From positions 124,001 through 188,000 of the forward strand of contig JADKGC010000007.1 in NCBI GenBank assembly GCA_016717205.1: a stretch of 64,000 bases of DNA. Reading direction: 5' to 3'. Numbering within the stretch: position 1 is the stretch's first letter; each line of letters opens with the position of its first letter. This DNA is from Candidatus Flexifilum breve. Lineage in GTDB: Bacteria > Chloroflexota > Anaerolineae > Aggregatilineales > Phototrophicaceae. Below the pieces are notes generated by a model. The model ran no database searches, was not told where the DNA came from, and was given only the letters and a program-made list of their open reading frames with translations. Both the position numbers and the translations under genes were made by a program. This document shows positions 8,765 through 18,449 of the stretch, in pieces.

Positions 8765-8824
8765 GGACGAGGCATGCCTCGTCCTCTTTGCTTGCTCTCC
8801 GAAAAGAGGAGAGGGTGAGGGGGC
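8765..8824. repeat. Dispersed palindrome plus GAGAGGGG repeat
   Basis: A GGACGAGGCATGCCTCGTCC palindrome followed by a shortened GAGAGGG repeat fills the gap upstream of the fusion gene. The hairpins follow the stop of the lipoprotein gene at 8833 and could end its transcript, but no T-run is present. Confidence 0.6.
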
Positions 8825-8832
8825 TTCATCGG

Positions 8833-10404
8833 CTACCGCGTCCACACCGGGTGACTCGCCCCGCGATCCAGCGTGATCTGGTTGGCGATGCCCGACTCCA
8901 CGTCCACAACCCACAAATTGCCGCCGTAGATGAACGCGATCTGCTGGCCATCGGGACTCCACGTGAAGAACGGCGCATCCGCCGTAATTCCTGCTTGCCC
9001 CGCCGCCGGGTACAACACCCGCGCGTTGCTGCCATCCCGGTCTGCCACCACCAGATCGTATTCCGCGCTCCCGCTGATGCTGTTCGACAGATCACGCGCG
9101 CGCAGATAAGCGATATAACCCGTGTTCTCCGCGACCAGCGGGGAATACTGCGGCTTCGACCAGATGCCCGCATTTTCCACGACATCCGCGCTGTAGGCTC
9201 CGGCCGTCTCGGTGATCGCCACATGAAACGCCGGGCTCGTTTCCGCCGATTCGCTCCCAATGGGGAGGCCATGCACGGTCGTCAAAATCAGGTTGCCATC
9301 CGGCGACCATGACACCGTCGCCCGCCATGACCACGGCTGCCGCGTGTTAAACACGGGATACGTCAGCAGCGTATTGAATAACCCCGAGCTGAGGTCGACC
9401 AGTCCCATCGAGTCGGCGCGCACCCAGGCGAGCCGCTGCCCGTCCGGTGACCAGTCGAATGTCGTGCCCCACCAACTGAGCAGCCCCGTGGTCGATGCCG
9501 CGACCAACGACCGCGCATTCAGTGATTCGCCGCTGTTGGTGTCAATCCGCATCATCCATAGGTCGTTGTTCGCGCGCCAGCCGGGCGCTTCACCCGTCTT
9601 TTCGCCCGTCGAATAGCTGATTGTGTTTTCCTCGCCAGGCACCCAATCTGCGGAGATGATGTTCTCCGGCACCAGCGCGATCGCGTCGCCACTGCCCGTC
9701 GTATCGTTGATCAGCCACAGTTGATTGAATGTCCCGCCGTCCTCGCTTGAGGTTTCCCGGCTAAAGAGCAGTTGTCGTCCATCGTCTGTCAGCGCGAACA
9801 CACGGTTGTCGGCATCGCCTGTCGTCGTGAGTGGGCGCTTGTCGATGCTGCTCCCGCGAATAATCCATACATTGCCATTGCTGATATACGCCAGCGTCCC
9901 GCCGATTTGCACCGGGTCGAGTTCGCCCGTCGGTCCGTACGAGACGACCGCATCCACGGGCGCGGTGATGATCGTGCTGCGAATCGGCACTGGTTCCTGC
10001 CGCACGCCATCCCGAATCTGGACGCGGTAGCATGTTTCTTCGACGCCGCTTTGTCCCGCTTGCACGACACGTTCTTCACCCGGCGGCAGCCCTTCATTCG
10101 GCACGCGCCGCTCTTGGAAGGCGATATCTGTCGTGGAACAGTCCTCGGTTTCACTGACGCGCACCACCGTGACGCGCATCCCATCGCTGATCTGGGTATA
10201 CAGCGGCGGGGTCACATCATCCAGCGTGCCTAGTTCGACCTCAACCTGCGTCAAGAACTCGCCCACCGTGATCGGGTTGGACTGCGGGTAGGCGCGTTCC
10301 TGCCCATCGACCACCAGTGACACGATCAGTGAGGGTTGATCGTTGGTTGTGCATCCGGCGAGCAGAACCCACGTCAGTAATATCAGCCAAGTGAATCGTC
10401 GCAT
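8833..10404 (-). CDS. Lipoprotein with G5-like domain and TolB-type beta-propeller
   Basis: A 523-residue exported protein. The start MRRFTWL is chosen for its GGAG site 6 bases upstream; the lipobox LLAGC gives Cys about 17 as the lipid anchor. Residues 25-85 resemble the ubiquitin-like DUF348 fold. Residues 90-140 resemble a G5 domain (ERVVQAGQSGVEETCYRVQI...GVRQEPVPI). Residues 150-520 contain PD40/TolB-like blades (FDWSPDGQRLAWVRA, VSWSPDGNLILTTV, FTWSPDGQQIAFIYGGNLW). G5/DUF348 modules often bind cell-wall or glycan polymers; the propeller is probably a binding platform. It lies between the polysaccharide block and another large surface lipoprotein. Confidence 0.75.
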   Translation of the reverse strand: MRRFTWLILLTWVLLAGCTTNDQPSLIVSLVVDGQERAYPQSNPITVGEFLTQVEVELGTLDDVTPPLYTQISDGMRVTVVRVSETEDCSTTDIAFQERRVPNEGLPPGEERVVQAGQSGVEETCYRVQIRDGVRQEPVPIRSTIITAPVDAVVSYGPTGELDPVQIGGTLAYISNGNVWIIRGSSIDKRPLTTTGDADNRVFALTDDGRQLLFSRETSSEDGGTFNQLWLINDTTGSGDAIALVPENIISADWVPGEENTISYSTGEKTGEAPGWRANNDLWMMRIDTNSGESLNARSLVAASTTGLLSWWGTTFDWSPDGQRLAWVRADSMGLVDLSSGLFNTLLTYPVFNTRQPWSWRATVSWSPDGNLILTTVHGLPIGSESAETSPAFHVAITETAGAYSADVVENAGIWSKPQYSPLVAENTGYIAYLRARDLSNSISGSAEYDLVVADRDGSNARVLYPAAGQAGITADAPFFTWSPDGQQIAFIYGGNLWVVDVESGIANQITLDRGASHPVWTR

Positions 10405-10517
10405 AGGGAACTCCATCGTGCATTGGAGTCCTTTTATACCTGAAGTTGTCAGCTTCGGATAGAGCCTCCCCGTCAGCGTATGGATGTCGTCAGCCAACGC
10501 TGCCAGGGGCTTGTACT

Positions 10518-10598
10518 TCCCCTCTCCCTTGGGAGAGGGGACTGAGGGGTGAGGCTAATCCCCCTCTCCACTCGGAGAGGGGGCAAGGGGGTGAGGTT
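10518..10598. repeat. Two dispersed GAGAGGGG-family repeats
   Basis: Copies at 10518-10555 and 10560-10598 fill the space between the two lipoprotein genes. Each has a short stem and the conserved GGGGTGAGG tail. Confidence 0.7.
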
Positions 10599-10601
10599 GT
10601 A

Positions 10602-13600
10602 CTACGCCGGGAACAAGCTGCTGCGCAGCAGCTCCAGCGTCCGCAAAATGTACAGATTGACCGCGTTGACACCGTAGGTCGTCACATCGCTGACCGCGAG
10701 GCTGCCGCCGCCGTTCGGCGAGACGCTCAGCGACACATTATCGCCGTCCAGACCCGCATTCGGCAGTTCGCTCAGGCCGCGATACACATTGATCAGCGGA
10801 ATCATGTTCGCGTTCGCCGCGTCGATGATCTGCTCGTTAATCGCATTGAGTGTTTCCTGTGATACGAAGCCATCATTGCGCGGTAGGGTGGTCATCAGCA
10901 CGGGGAGCGTCCCGTTGCTGATCACGGTATTGATGATCTGCTGCAAGTCATTGCGGAACGCTGACATATCGCGACCCGGATCAGCGCATCGTTGGCGCCC
11001 ACCGAGATGATTAGGATCGCGGGCTTCACCGCTTGCAGTTCGCAGGCGAGGACGTTGGCGCCGCCGGGGCACAGGCTCTGGTTCACGTTGCCCGAGTCGA
11101 GCAGGTCGTACGAGCGGCGGTCGCTGCCAATCGCCTGCGACTCATGCACCAGACTGTTCGTGCCATCCGCCAGCGTGACCGCGTTATACCAGTTGATCAC
11201 GGTTTGCAGGTCACCATTCTCGCCGAGGTTGAACTGCGCCGTGCCGAACGGGGTCAGCAGCGGTAGCCCGGCGTCGAAGCGATTTTCGAACAGGTCGTCA
11301 CCGGCTAGCGAGAACACCTGCGCGGAGTTGCCCATCGCCACACCGTTGTTGAAGATGTTGCCGAGGTTCGCCAGAATCTGGCTGAGATCCGGCAGCACTG
11401 GCGTCTGCATAACGATGCTCGGCGCGCCGACCGTCGGCTCCGTCGTCGGCGTTTCCGTCGGCGTGGGCGCAGCGGTCACGGACACCAACTGTTCGTCCGT
11501 GTCAAAGGCGCCGCTCGGTTCGCTGACCGTCAGGCGCACTGTGTAATCGCCGCCTGCCGCATATGCGTGCAGCGGGCTTTGTTCGTTCGAGGTTGTGCCG
11601 TCGCCGAAGTCCCACTGGCGGAACGCGATGTTGCCGCTCGACAGGTCGGAGAACTGGATCGACTGCGGGCTGCCTTCGACCGGCGCGAAGCTGAAGCTTG
11701 CCGTCAGCGGCGTCTCGATTGTGACCACCTGCGTGGTCTCCGCGCTCGGCGCACCCGGATCCGCCGATGTTGCGACGAACAGGCGCACATTATACGTGCC
11801 CGGTGTCGGGAATGTGTGAATCGGGTTCTGTTCGTTCACGCCCGAGCCATCGCCGAAATTCCACTCATAGTAGCCGATATTGCCTGTCGACTGGTTTGTG
11901 AACTGGATCGTCAGCGGATCACCACCCACGGGGGCAAAGGTGAAGTTCGCCACCGGCGGGACTTCCGTGTTGGTTGCGCTCGGTTCAGGCGTGGCGGTTG
12001 GCGGCGCGACGACGGTTACGGCTTGGTCGAGGAAGTCGGGCGTGCCGCTGAAATTGGCGACCGTCAGGCGCACATTGTAGGTGCCGCCCGCCGCGTACAC
12101 ATGGATCGGGTTCTGCTCGTTAGAGGTCGAGCCATCGCCGAAATCCCATTGCCAGAAGGTGACCGGGCCTGTTGACTGATCGAAGAACTGTACCGCCAGC
12201 GGGTTGACCGGATCGACGACGAAGCTGTAGAGCGCATCGGGCGGGACTTCGGTTGCCGTCGCAGGTACATCCGTGTTGGTCGCAGTGGGTTCGAGCGTCG
12301 CGGTCGGAGGCGCGACGACGGTCACGGCTTGGTCGATGAAGTCGGACGCGCCGCTGGAATTCGCGACCGTCAGGCGGACATTGTAGGTGCCGCCTGCCGC
12401 GTACACATGGATCGGGTTCTGTTCGTTCGACGTGGTTCCATCAGCGAAGTCCCACTGCCAGAACGTGATCGGCCCTGTCGACAGATCAAAGAACTGCACT
12501 GCCAGCGGATTGACCGCGTCGACGGCGAAGCTGTACTGGGCATCGGGCGGGACTTCGGTCGCCGTGGACGGCACATCGGTGTTCGTGGCGGTTGGCGGCA
12601 CATCCGTATTCGTCGGCGTGAAGGTGAGCGTCGGCGGCACGGTGGTTGTAGTCGGCGTGAAGGTGAGCGTCGGCGGCACGGTCGTCGGCGTCCAGGTGAA
12701 CGTTGGTGTCCATGTTGGTGTCGGCGGCACCGGGCTGGTTACCGTGATCTGCCGCACCGCGGTCGACGAACCGCCGGGGCCGATCACTGTCAGCAGCACG
12801 TTATACGTGCCGGGGATGTTGAAGGTGTGCGCCGGGTTGCGTTCGGCGCTGCCCGTGCCATCGAGGAAGTTCCATGCATACGCGCTGATCGTCCCCGTCG
12901 ACTGATCCGTGAACTGAATCGTCAGCGGCGCGACCCCGCTGGTGCGATCCAGCGTGAAGCCCGCGACCGGAGCACTCGGACTCTGCGCGCTGATCTGTCG
13001 CGATACGTTGGCTGATCCGCCGGGACCCGAGACGGTGAGTGTCACGGTATACAGGCCGGGATTGGCAAACACATGATTCGGATTTGCCTCAGTCGACGTG
13101 GTGCCATCGCCGAAATTCCACTGAATCGAGTTGATCTGTCCGCTCGATTGGTTCGTGAAGTTCACCGTCAGCGGAACTTGGCCGGTCGCGGTGTTCACGT
13201 TGAACGCGGCAATCGGCCGTTCGATCTGCGGCGTATTCGACGGCACGGGCGTCGGGCGGAAATTCTGCACGCGGATGCCATTGACGACCGTCGTCAGCAG
13301 CGTGCCATCGCGCAGGAACACGCGCAGACGCAGTTGGTACGTGCCGTCAGGAATCGACGATGTGGTCCACCCGCCGAGCACGCCGTTCGATACGGGTGTG
13401 GTAATTGCCGGCGTCGCCGGATACCACAGGTTGCCCGGGTTCGGTTCCGGCCCATATTCCACTTGATACTGGAGGAAGTTGGGGTGGGTTGCCGACCCGA
13501 AGATCGTGATCCCACCCGCCACCACATTGCCGGGAACGGGCGATAGGATTACGATATTGACAGGCACAGACGGGATCGTTGGGAGCGGACGCACAGTCGC

Positions 13601-13849
13601 TGGGACGATTACGACCGCCGTCGGCGGAATCTGTTGATTGACCCGCGTTGGGTTCGTTGTGAGCGGCAAGGTGGTGGGGGCGCCGCTTGTTGTGGCTGGC
13701 GTTCGCGTTGGTAGTCCGGTTGGACCGCCGGTTGTCGTGGCCGCCTGCAGCGTTTCTTCGGCTGGATTACCCGCGCCGAGATTGCACGCGCTGAGAATGA
13801 GTGCCAGCACGACAATAAGCACCAGGACAATTTTCCTGTACTGAACCAT
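10602..13849 (-). CDS. Large lipoprotein with six PKD domains and SGNH esterase-like domain (one frameshift)
   Basis: About 1083 residues if restored. A lipobox (LILSAC) follows the signal peptide, with the start at ATG MVQYRKI; a TTG one codon earlier is not preferred. An Ig-like part (about 90-200) is followed by two PKD domains, a Thr/Pro linker (TPTWTPTFTWTPTT), and four more PKD domains (WNFGDGTTS / WDFGDGSTS cores). The C-terminal SGNH hydrolase-like part has GNSAQVF as a candidate nucleophile block and ISVGAND as block III. The frame breaks at plus-strand 10975-10977 (CCC): one more base restores SVGANDALIRG into RDMSAFRND. It likely sits on the cell surface and deacylates or binds glycans. 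PKD domains 3 and 4 are near-identical. Confidence 0.8.
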
Positions 13850-13936
13850 CAATCACGTCCCTTTCTTAATCGAAAAAGCAAGCGTTCTTGAGCAAGATTA
13901 TAGCCATAAGCACCGTTCGTCGTAGAGGTAACTGCC

Positions 13937-14635
13937 ATGAAAGCGATGATTGTAGATGATGAGCAAGCGATCCGCGATGCGCTCGGCAAAAAGCTGAAAC
14001 GCGCGGGGTATGATGTCTTTCTGTGTCAGGATGGCAATGAAGCCCTGCGGGTCTTCTATGCCGAACGGCCTGATATCGTCATACTGGATATTGTAATGCC
14101 AGAAAACATTGACGGCCTGACGGTTTGCCGACGGATTCGCGACGTTTCCGATGTCCCGATCCTCATGCTCTCCGCGCAGGCCGTCACCGAAGAGGATGTG
14201 ATCGACGGCTTGACCGCCGGCGCGGACGAGTACCTGATCAAACCCGTCCGCTTGGACGAGTTCGTCGCCCGCGTCGACGCGCTGCTGCGCCGCATGCGCC
14301 TCGCTAGCTCTGACAGCGACCAGCGCTATGATGACGGCTACCTCAGCGTCGATCTGCATCGACGGCAGGTGCACGTCAACAACCGCAAAGAGCATCTTAC
14401 GCCCACCGAGTTCAAGTTGTTGGCCGTGCTGCTCGAAAACGCCGGGCGGGTCGTCTCGCAGCGGGATCTGCTGGAACAGGTATGGGGACACGAATACGTC
14501 AACGACGTGTACTACCCGCGTGTCTACATTAGCCAACTGCGCCGCAAAATTGAGAAGGATGCCGCCAACCCGCTCTACATCCTGACCGAACATCGCATCG
14601 GCTACCGCTTCGAAAAGCAGTCCAAAAAAGCCTGA
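13937..14635 (+). CDS. OmpR-family response regulator
   Basis: A 232-residue two-component regulator. The receiver domain (1-120) has the acidic pair DDEQ, the phospho-acceptor Asp in VILDIVMP (about residue 54) and the Lys in YLIKPVR. The C-terminal winged helix (135-230) has LTPTEFKLLAVLLENAGRVV and the recognition segment VYISQLRRKIE. It is preceded by AGAGGT and starts at ATG. It is divergent from the PKD lipoprotein gene and upstream of a histidine kinase gene on the same strand, its probable partner despite the 340-base repeat-filled gap. Its targets are unknown; the divergent lipoprotein is a candidate. Confidence 0.92.
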   Translation: MKAMIVDDEQAIRDALGKKLKRAGYDVFLCQDGNEALRVFYAERPDIVILDIVMPENIDGLTVCRRIRDVSDVPILMLSAQAVTEEDVIDGLTAGADEYLIKPVRLDEFVARVDALLRRMRLASSDSDQRYDDGYLSVDLHRRQVHVNNRKEHLTPTEFKLLAVLLENAGRVVSQRDLLEQVWGHEYVNDVYYPRVYISQLRRKIEKDAANPLYILTEHRIGYRFEKQSKKA

Positions 14636-14650
14636 CCCGGCGCTTCGTGT

Positions 14651-14937
14651 TCCCCTCTCCCTGGGGAGAGGGGCTGAAGGAGGGTTTCCTTTCTTCTCCT
14701 CTCTCTTTGAACAGGGGCGGGCTGGTCAGGGTAGGTTTTCAATGCTAGGCAAGAGGCATGCCTCGTCCTCCTGCCTGGCATTCTTTGCTTGCACGGATGA
14801 CGGGCTGGGGTCGATCCCTGAGGAAAAAACGGACGAGGCATGCCTCGTCCCTACACAGGTGTTGACGAAGGATACGCACGTTCTATGGGGAAGCATGAAA
14901 AACCTACCCCTGTTAGGAGAAGGGTTAGGAGTGATGT
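14651..14937. repeat. Repeat-filled gap between response regulator and kinase
   Basis: This 340-base gap holds no gene. It contains a GAGAGGGG repeat (14651-14685), two GACGAGGCATGCCTCGTC-type palindromes (about 14748-14768, interrupted, and 14832-14851, intact) and a diverged repeat tail (14903-14937). The intact palindrome could form a strong hairpin in an RR-kinase transcript. Confidence 0.65.
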
Positions 14938-14975
14938 TGATCTTTTCTTCCGTAACTAGACTGGATTAAGCGCCT

Positions 14976-17165
14976 GTGACTGAACTCAACACGCCTACCC
15001 TCCTGCTGAGTGGTCTCACGCTCCCCCTCGCGCTGAGCTTCTTGCTCATCGTGCTTTGGAGCGACCGCCGCAAGGAACTCAACCAGTTTTTCGGCGTGTT
15101 CATGCTGCTCGTATGTTTCTGGAACGGCGGCTCGTTCATTTATCAGGCGCTCGGCCTCCTCGATCAAGTCGATCCCGGTTTGCGAAATGCGGCGGTGCTC
15201 TTTGTCGAACTCGGTTTTGCCGGGTCGAGCGTCGCTCTGTACGCGCTGACTGTCGTGCTCGTTCGCAGCTTTGCCTTGCGCTTCCGCTGGCTGACGTTCG
15301 CCTCGCTGCTGGTCATTTTCGTCTATCGCTTGTTTCTCGTCGTCCCGTCTACGGCCATGCCCGAACAACCGCAGGTGCTGCCCGCCGTATTTTTTGTGCT
15401 GTTTGGCGGCGGTACGCTGCTCCTGCTCTGGCGCTATTACCGCAAAATCCGGTCGAGCATGCTGCGCTTCGGCCTAATTCTGTTCGTCGTGGGGCAGGGC
15501 GTCAGCTTCCTCAATCCCCAACTGACCATCACCGATCTCTCGCTTGGCATCTCTGCCTTTGCCTCGCTGATCATCAGCTTTGCCATTTTGCAGCAGGAGA
15601 TTCTGCGCCCGCTGGCGGAACGCAATTCGCAGGTTGAAGCGATTCAGCGCCTCAACCTCGCGATCACCCGGCAGGCCTCGCTCGACGCGCTTCTCAACCA
15701 GATCGCTCGGCAAGCCGCCTCCCTATTACAAGCCGATGGCGTGGGCATCTTCCTCCACCATGACGGCGTATTTCAACTGGCGAATGTCTACAACCTCCCG
15801 TCGAGCTATTTGACCGTCCAGATGCCGCTCGGGCAGGGCATCGCCGGACGCGCGGTGCAAACCCGCCAATCCCTCGCCCTTGACGACTATGCGCGTGATT
15901 GGCGTGGCTCCGACGATCTCCCCCTCGCCAAAGAGACTTTTGGCTCGCTCGTGTGTTCGCCGCTCATTCATGGCGATGAGCCCGTCGGCGCTTTGCTGGT
16001 CGTCGCGGGTCGGCAGGGACGCTTGTTCGGGCGCGAAGATGTCTATCTGCTCGAACTGCTCGGGGCGCAGGCCGTCGTCGCCATCGTCCACAGCAATTTG
16101 CTTGAAGAACAGCAGGAGCTCAATCGGCAGGTCGAATACGCCCGCAGTCAGCTCGAAACCGTGCTCTCCAGCACCGAAAGTCCGGTGGTCGCCGTCGACC
16201 GCGACTACCGCTTGATCTTCGCCAACCCCGCCGCCCGCGCCCTGTTCCCTGTGCGCGACGATCTACCCCTCGTCGGGCAAATTCCGCCGGATGCGCTGCC
16301 AACCCGCCAGCTTTTCCGCGATATTCGCCGCAACCGCGCGCACACCTACGAACTCGCCCTCGGCGACACGTTCTATCTCTGCCATCTCGCGCCGCTCGGC
16401 TATCCGCCGCGGCGCATCAGCGGGTGGGTCGCCGTCCTCAACGATGTGACCCAACTCAAAGAGCTGGATCGCATGAAGAGCGAGATGGTGCGCATGACCA
16501 GTCATGACCTCAAGAACCCGCTGCAAGCAGCGATGGCCAACCTCGAACTCTTACAGGACGAACTCACCGACGCCGATATTCACAACTCCGAAATCGACGA
16601 CTCCATCACGCAAATCGACAAGCAGTTGTCGCGCATGAACCGCATTATCCGCGGTATCCTCGACCTGGAACGCGTCAAAATCGGCGCGCGTAATTTTGAC
16701 TACTGCCCCCCCGCGCAGATTGTCGACCGCGCGTTCGACGAAATGGCCGCGCTCGCCACCGACCGCCGCATCCAACTCGTCGCCGATGTCCCGCTGGACT
16801 TGCCTGCGCTCGCCTGCGATCCTGACCAGTTTGAGCGTGCCATCATCAATCTAGTTGAGAATGCGATTAAATTCTCTCCCTCAGGCGCCTCGGTAGGGGT
16901 GCGCGTTCGCGCAGAAAACGGTACGCTTGTGTTTCAAGTTGAAGATTCAGGAGTCGGTATCGCGGAGGAACTCCAGCCGCGGGTCTTTGATCGCTTCTAT
17001 CGCGCCAACCAGAAGGGGACAGAACACGTCACCGGGTCGGGCTTGGGGTTGAGCTTGGTCAAGACCATCGTGGAGAACCACCACGGCAAAGTAACGCTCA
17101 CCAGTCAGGTGGGCGTTGGTACGACGTTTACCGTCACCGTGCCGCTCACCGCCGTCAAGAATTAG
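14976..17165 (+). CDS. Sensor histidine kinase (7TM-GAF-PAS-HisKA-HATPase)
   Basis: 729 residues, GTG start. Residues 1-205 hold seven hydrophobic segments (7TM sensor type). Residues 215-375 form a GAF domain (NQIARQAASLLQADGVGIFL). Residues 395-490 form a PAS-like domain (VLSSTESPVVAVDRDYRLIF). HisKA has the phospho-acceptor His in MTSHDLKNPLQA (about 505), and the ATPase domain has the N box INLVENAIKFSP, G1 DSGVGIA and G2 GSGLGLSLV. It autophosphorylates in response to an unknown membrane or cytoplasmic cue and probably signals to the upstream regulator. Its stop overlaps the ribosome-binding site of the next gene, a secreted propeller, suggesting co-translation. Confidence 0.92.
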   Translation: MTELNTPTLLLSGLTLPLALSFLLIVLWSDRRKELNQFFGVFMLLVCFWNGGSFIYQALGLLDQVDPGLRNAAVLFVELGFAGSSVALYALTVVLVRSFALRFRWLTFASLLVIFVYRLFLVVPSTAMPEQPQVLPAVFFVLFGGGTLLLLWRYYRKIRSSMLRFGLILFVVGQGVSFLNPQLTITDLSLGISAFASLIISFAILQQEILRPLAERNSQVEAIQRLNLAITRQASLDALLNQIARQAASLLQADGVGIFLHHDGVFQLANVYNLPSSYLTVQMPLGQGIAGRAVQTRQSLALDDYARDWRGSDDLPLAKETFGSLVCSPLIHGDEPVGALLVVAGRQGRLFGREDVYLLELLGAQAVVAIVHSNLLEEQQELNRQVEYARSQLETVLSSTESPVVAVDRDYRLIFANPAARALFPVRDDLPLVGQIPPDALPTRQLFRDIRRNRAHTYELALGDTFYLCHLAPLGYPPRRISGWVAVLNDVTQLKELDRMKSEMVRMTSHDLKNPLQAAMANLELLQDELTDADIHNSEIDDSITQIDKQLSRMNRIIRGILDLERVKIGARNFDYCPPAQIVDRAFDEMAALATDRRIQLVADVPLDLPALACDPDQFERAIINLVENAIKFSPSGASVGVRVRAENGTLVFQVEDSGVGIAEELQPRVFDRFYRANQKGTEHVTGSGLGLSLVKTIVENHHGKVTLTSQVGVGTTFTVTVPLTAVKN

Positions 17166-17172
17166 GAGTCGT

Positions 17173-18156
17173 ATGCGCCGCTTCACGTTGATCGGGGCAG
17201 TCTGCCTCGTGTTTGTCTTTGGTCTGCTGACCGTCTACGCGCAGGACAGCGCGCCCGCGCCCACCAAAACCCCTACGCCCGCGCCCGAAGTGACTGAAGT
17301 CGCGTCGGCGTCGGCGGAATTCGAACCGCTCACGCAGAATGAACTGCACATCCTAACCGGGAACGTGCAGCGCCCCAACGGGATCGGGCTGTTCAACAAC
17401 AACCTGTATGTCGCCTGTACTGGTGACAGCACGCTCTACGAGATCAATTCCGAGAGCGGCCTGACCGCAACCTACATCTGGGGCGTCATGAACGCTCACA
17501 CCCTGTACATTGATGAAGGCTCCGACCGCCAGATGCATCTGTGGGTGCCGGATTATCAGGAGAATAACCTCAAGCAGGTGACTCGCCTCGGCATGCAGCG
17601 TGTCGCCTCCGGCCTGAACGGTCCGTGGGGTATCACCGCCATCAACGACGAGGATTTCCTTATCACCAATCTGCTTGGCAACTCGATCACCCGCGTGTCG
17701 CGTTCAGGTGATGTCACCTCCGTGCTCGAAGGTCTCTCGTCGCCCACGGGCATCGTGAACACCGACGAACATGTGTTTGTCGCCAACAACGGCAGCGCCC
17801 GCCGCGCCATTGAGTGGTATGCGCTGGACGATCTTGCTTCGGCGTCCGCGCCGACCGCCGCGCCCACCGATCAGAGTCAGGTGCTCGTCAGCGGCTTGCA
17901 GAACACGACCGGGATTCAACTCGCGCCGGATGGTAACCTCTACTTCGCCTACTCGCTGGCGAATCGTGGCGTCGTCGGGCGCGTCAACCCGCAGACCTGC
18001 CTTGAAAACGGCGGTTGCTCCAACGCCGACGTCGAAATCGTCCTCTACACCGACCTGACCGCGCCGCTCGCTGGCCTTGTCATCACGCCAGACATGCGCA
18101 TCTTCGTCCACACCATGTTCGCCCCGGAACTCTACTGGGCGCAAATCCAAAACTAA
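17173..18156 (+). CDS. Secreted beta-propeller protein (NHL/SMP-30-like)
   Basis: 327 residues. The N-terminal signal peptide MRRFTLIGAVCLVFVF... ends near VYAQ, and a Pro/Thr linker (APAPTKTPTPAPEV) follows. Residues 60-325 show repeated blades of the SMP-30/NHL type (RPNGIGLFNNNLYVACTGDS, GLNGPWGITAINDEDFLITN, TTGIQLAPDGNLYFAYS). The start is set by AGGAG five bases upstream, overlapping the kinase stop codon. Because it is coupled to the sensor kinase, it may be an extracytoplasmic ligand-binding accessory to signalling (inference). No catalytic residues are evident. Confidence 0.8.
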   Translation: MRRFTLIGAVCLVFVFGLLTVYAQDSAPAPTKTPTPAPEVTEVASASAEFEPLTQNELHILTGNVQRPNGIGLFNNNLYVACTGDSTLYEINSESGLTATYIWGVMNAHTLYIDEGSDRQMHLWVPDYQENNLKQVTRLGMQRVASGLNGPWGITAINDEDFLITNLLGNSITRVSRSGDVTSVLEGLSSPTGIVNTDEHVFVANNGSARRAIEWYALDDLASASAPTAAPTDQSQVLVSGLQNTTGIQLAPDGNLYFAYSLANRGVVGRVNPQTCLENGGCSNADVEIVLYTDLTAPLAGLVITPDMRIFVHTMFAPELYWAQIQN

Positions 18157-18173
18157 CCCAGTCAAACAAAACC

Positions 18174-18204
18174 CCTCTCCTTTGGGAGAGGGGCAGGGAT
18201 GAGG
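18174..18204. repeat. Dispersed GAGAGGGG-family repeat
   Basis: CCCCTCTCCTTTGGGAGAGG with a shortened tail lies just after the propeller gene and may serve as its transcript end, though it lacks a T-run. Confidence 0.65.
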
Positions 18205-18281
18205 TTCGCTCTACACTGCGCGGATTCTGACTAACGTTTGCCTATGCGGATGTTGCTTTCTCCTCTCCCTGAATTCGGTTC

Positions 18282-18421
18282 ACGGCAGGACAGCTTTTAT
18301 GTTTCGAGACCGTCTTCCCTTAAACGATACGTTGTAGGGACGGCCTTCTGGCCGTCCGCTGCCTCGGATGGGATGAAGCGCGTCCCTAAAGCACAATTGT
18401 TAAAAGTGTCCTGTCCTCAAC
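18282..18421. mobile_element. MITE-like element with ends resembling the IS4 copy at 33.9 kb
   Basis: The left end GGCAGGACAGCTTTTA and the right end (18403-18421, TAAAAGTGTCCTGTCCTCA) are imperfect inverted repeats (about 14 of 16). The right end matches the right terminal repeat of the IS4-family element (AAACGTGTCCTCTCCTCAG) at 15 of 17 positions. The interior contains a GGACGGCCTTCTGGCCGTCC palindrome and no gene. It appears to interrupt a GAGAGGG repeat, whose halves lie at about 18255 and 18424. Confidence 0.45.
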
Positions 18422-18449
18422 CACTAGGAGAGGGCGTCAGGGGGTGAGG

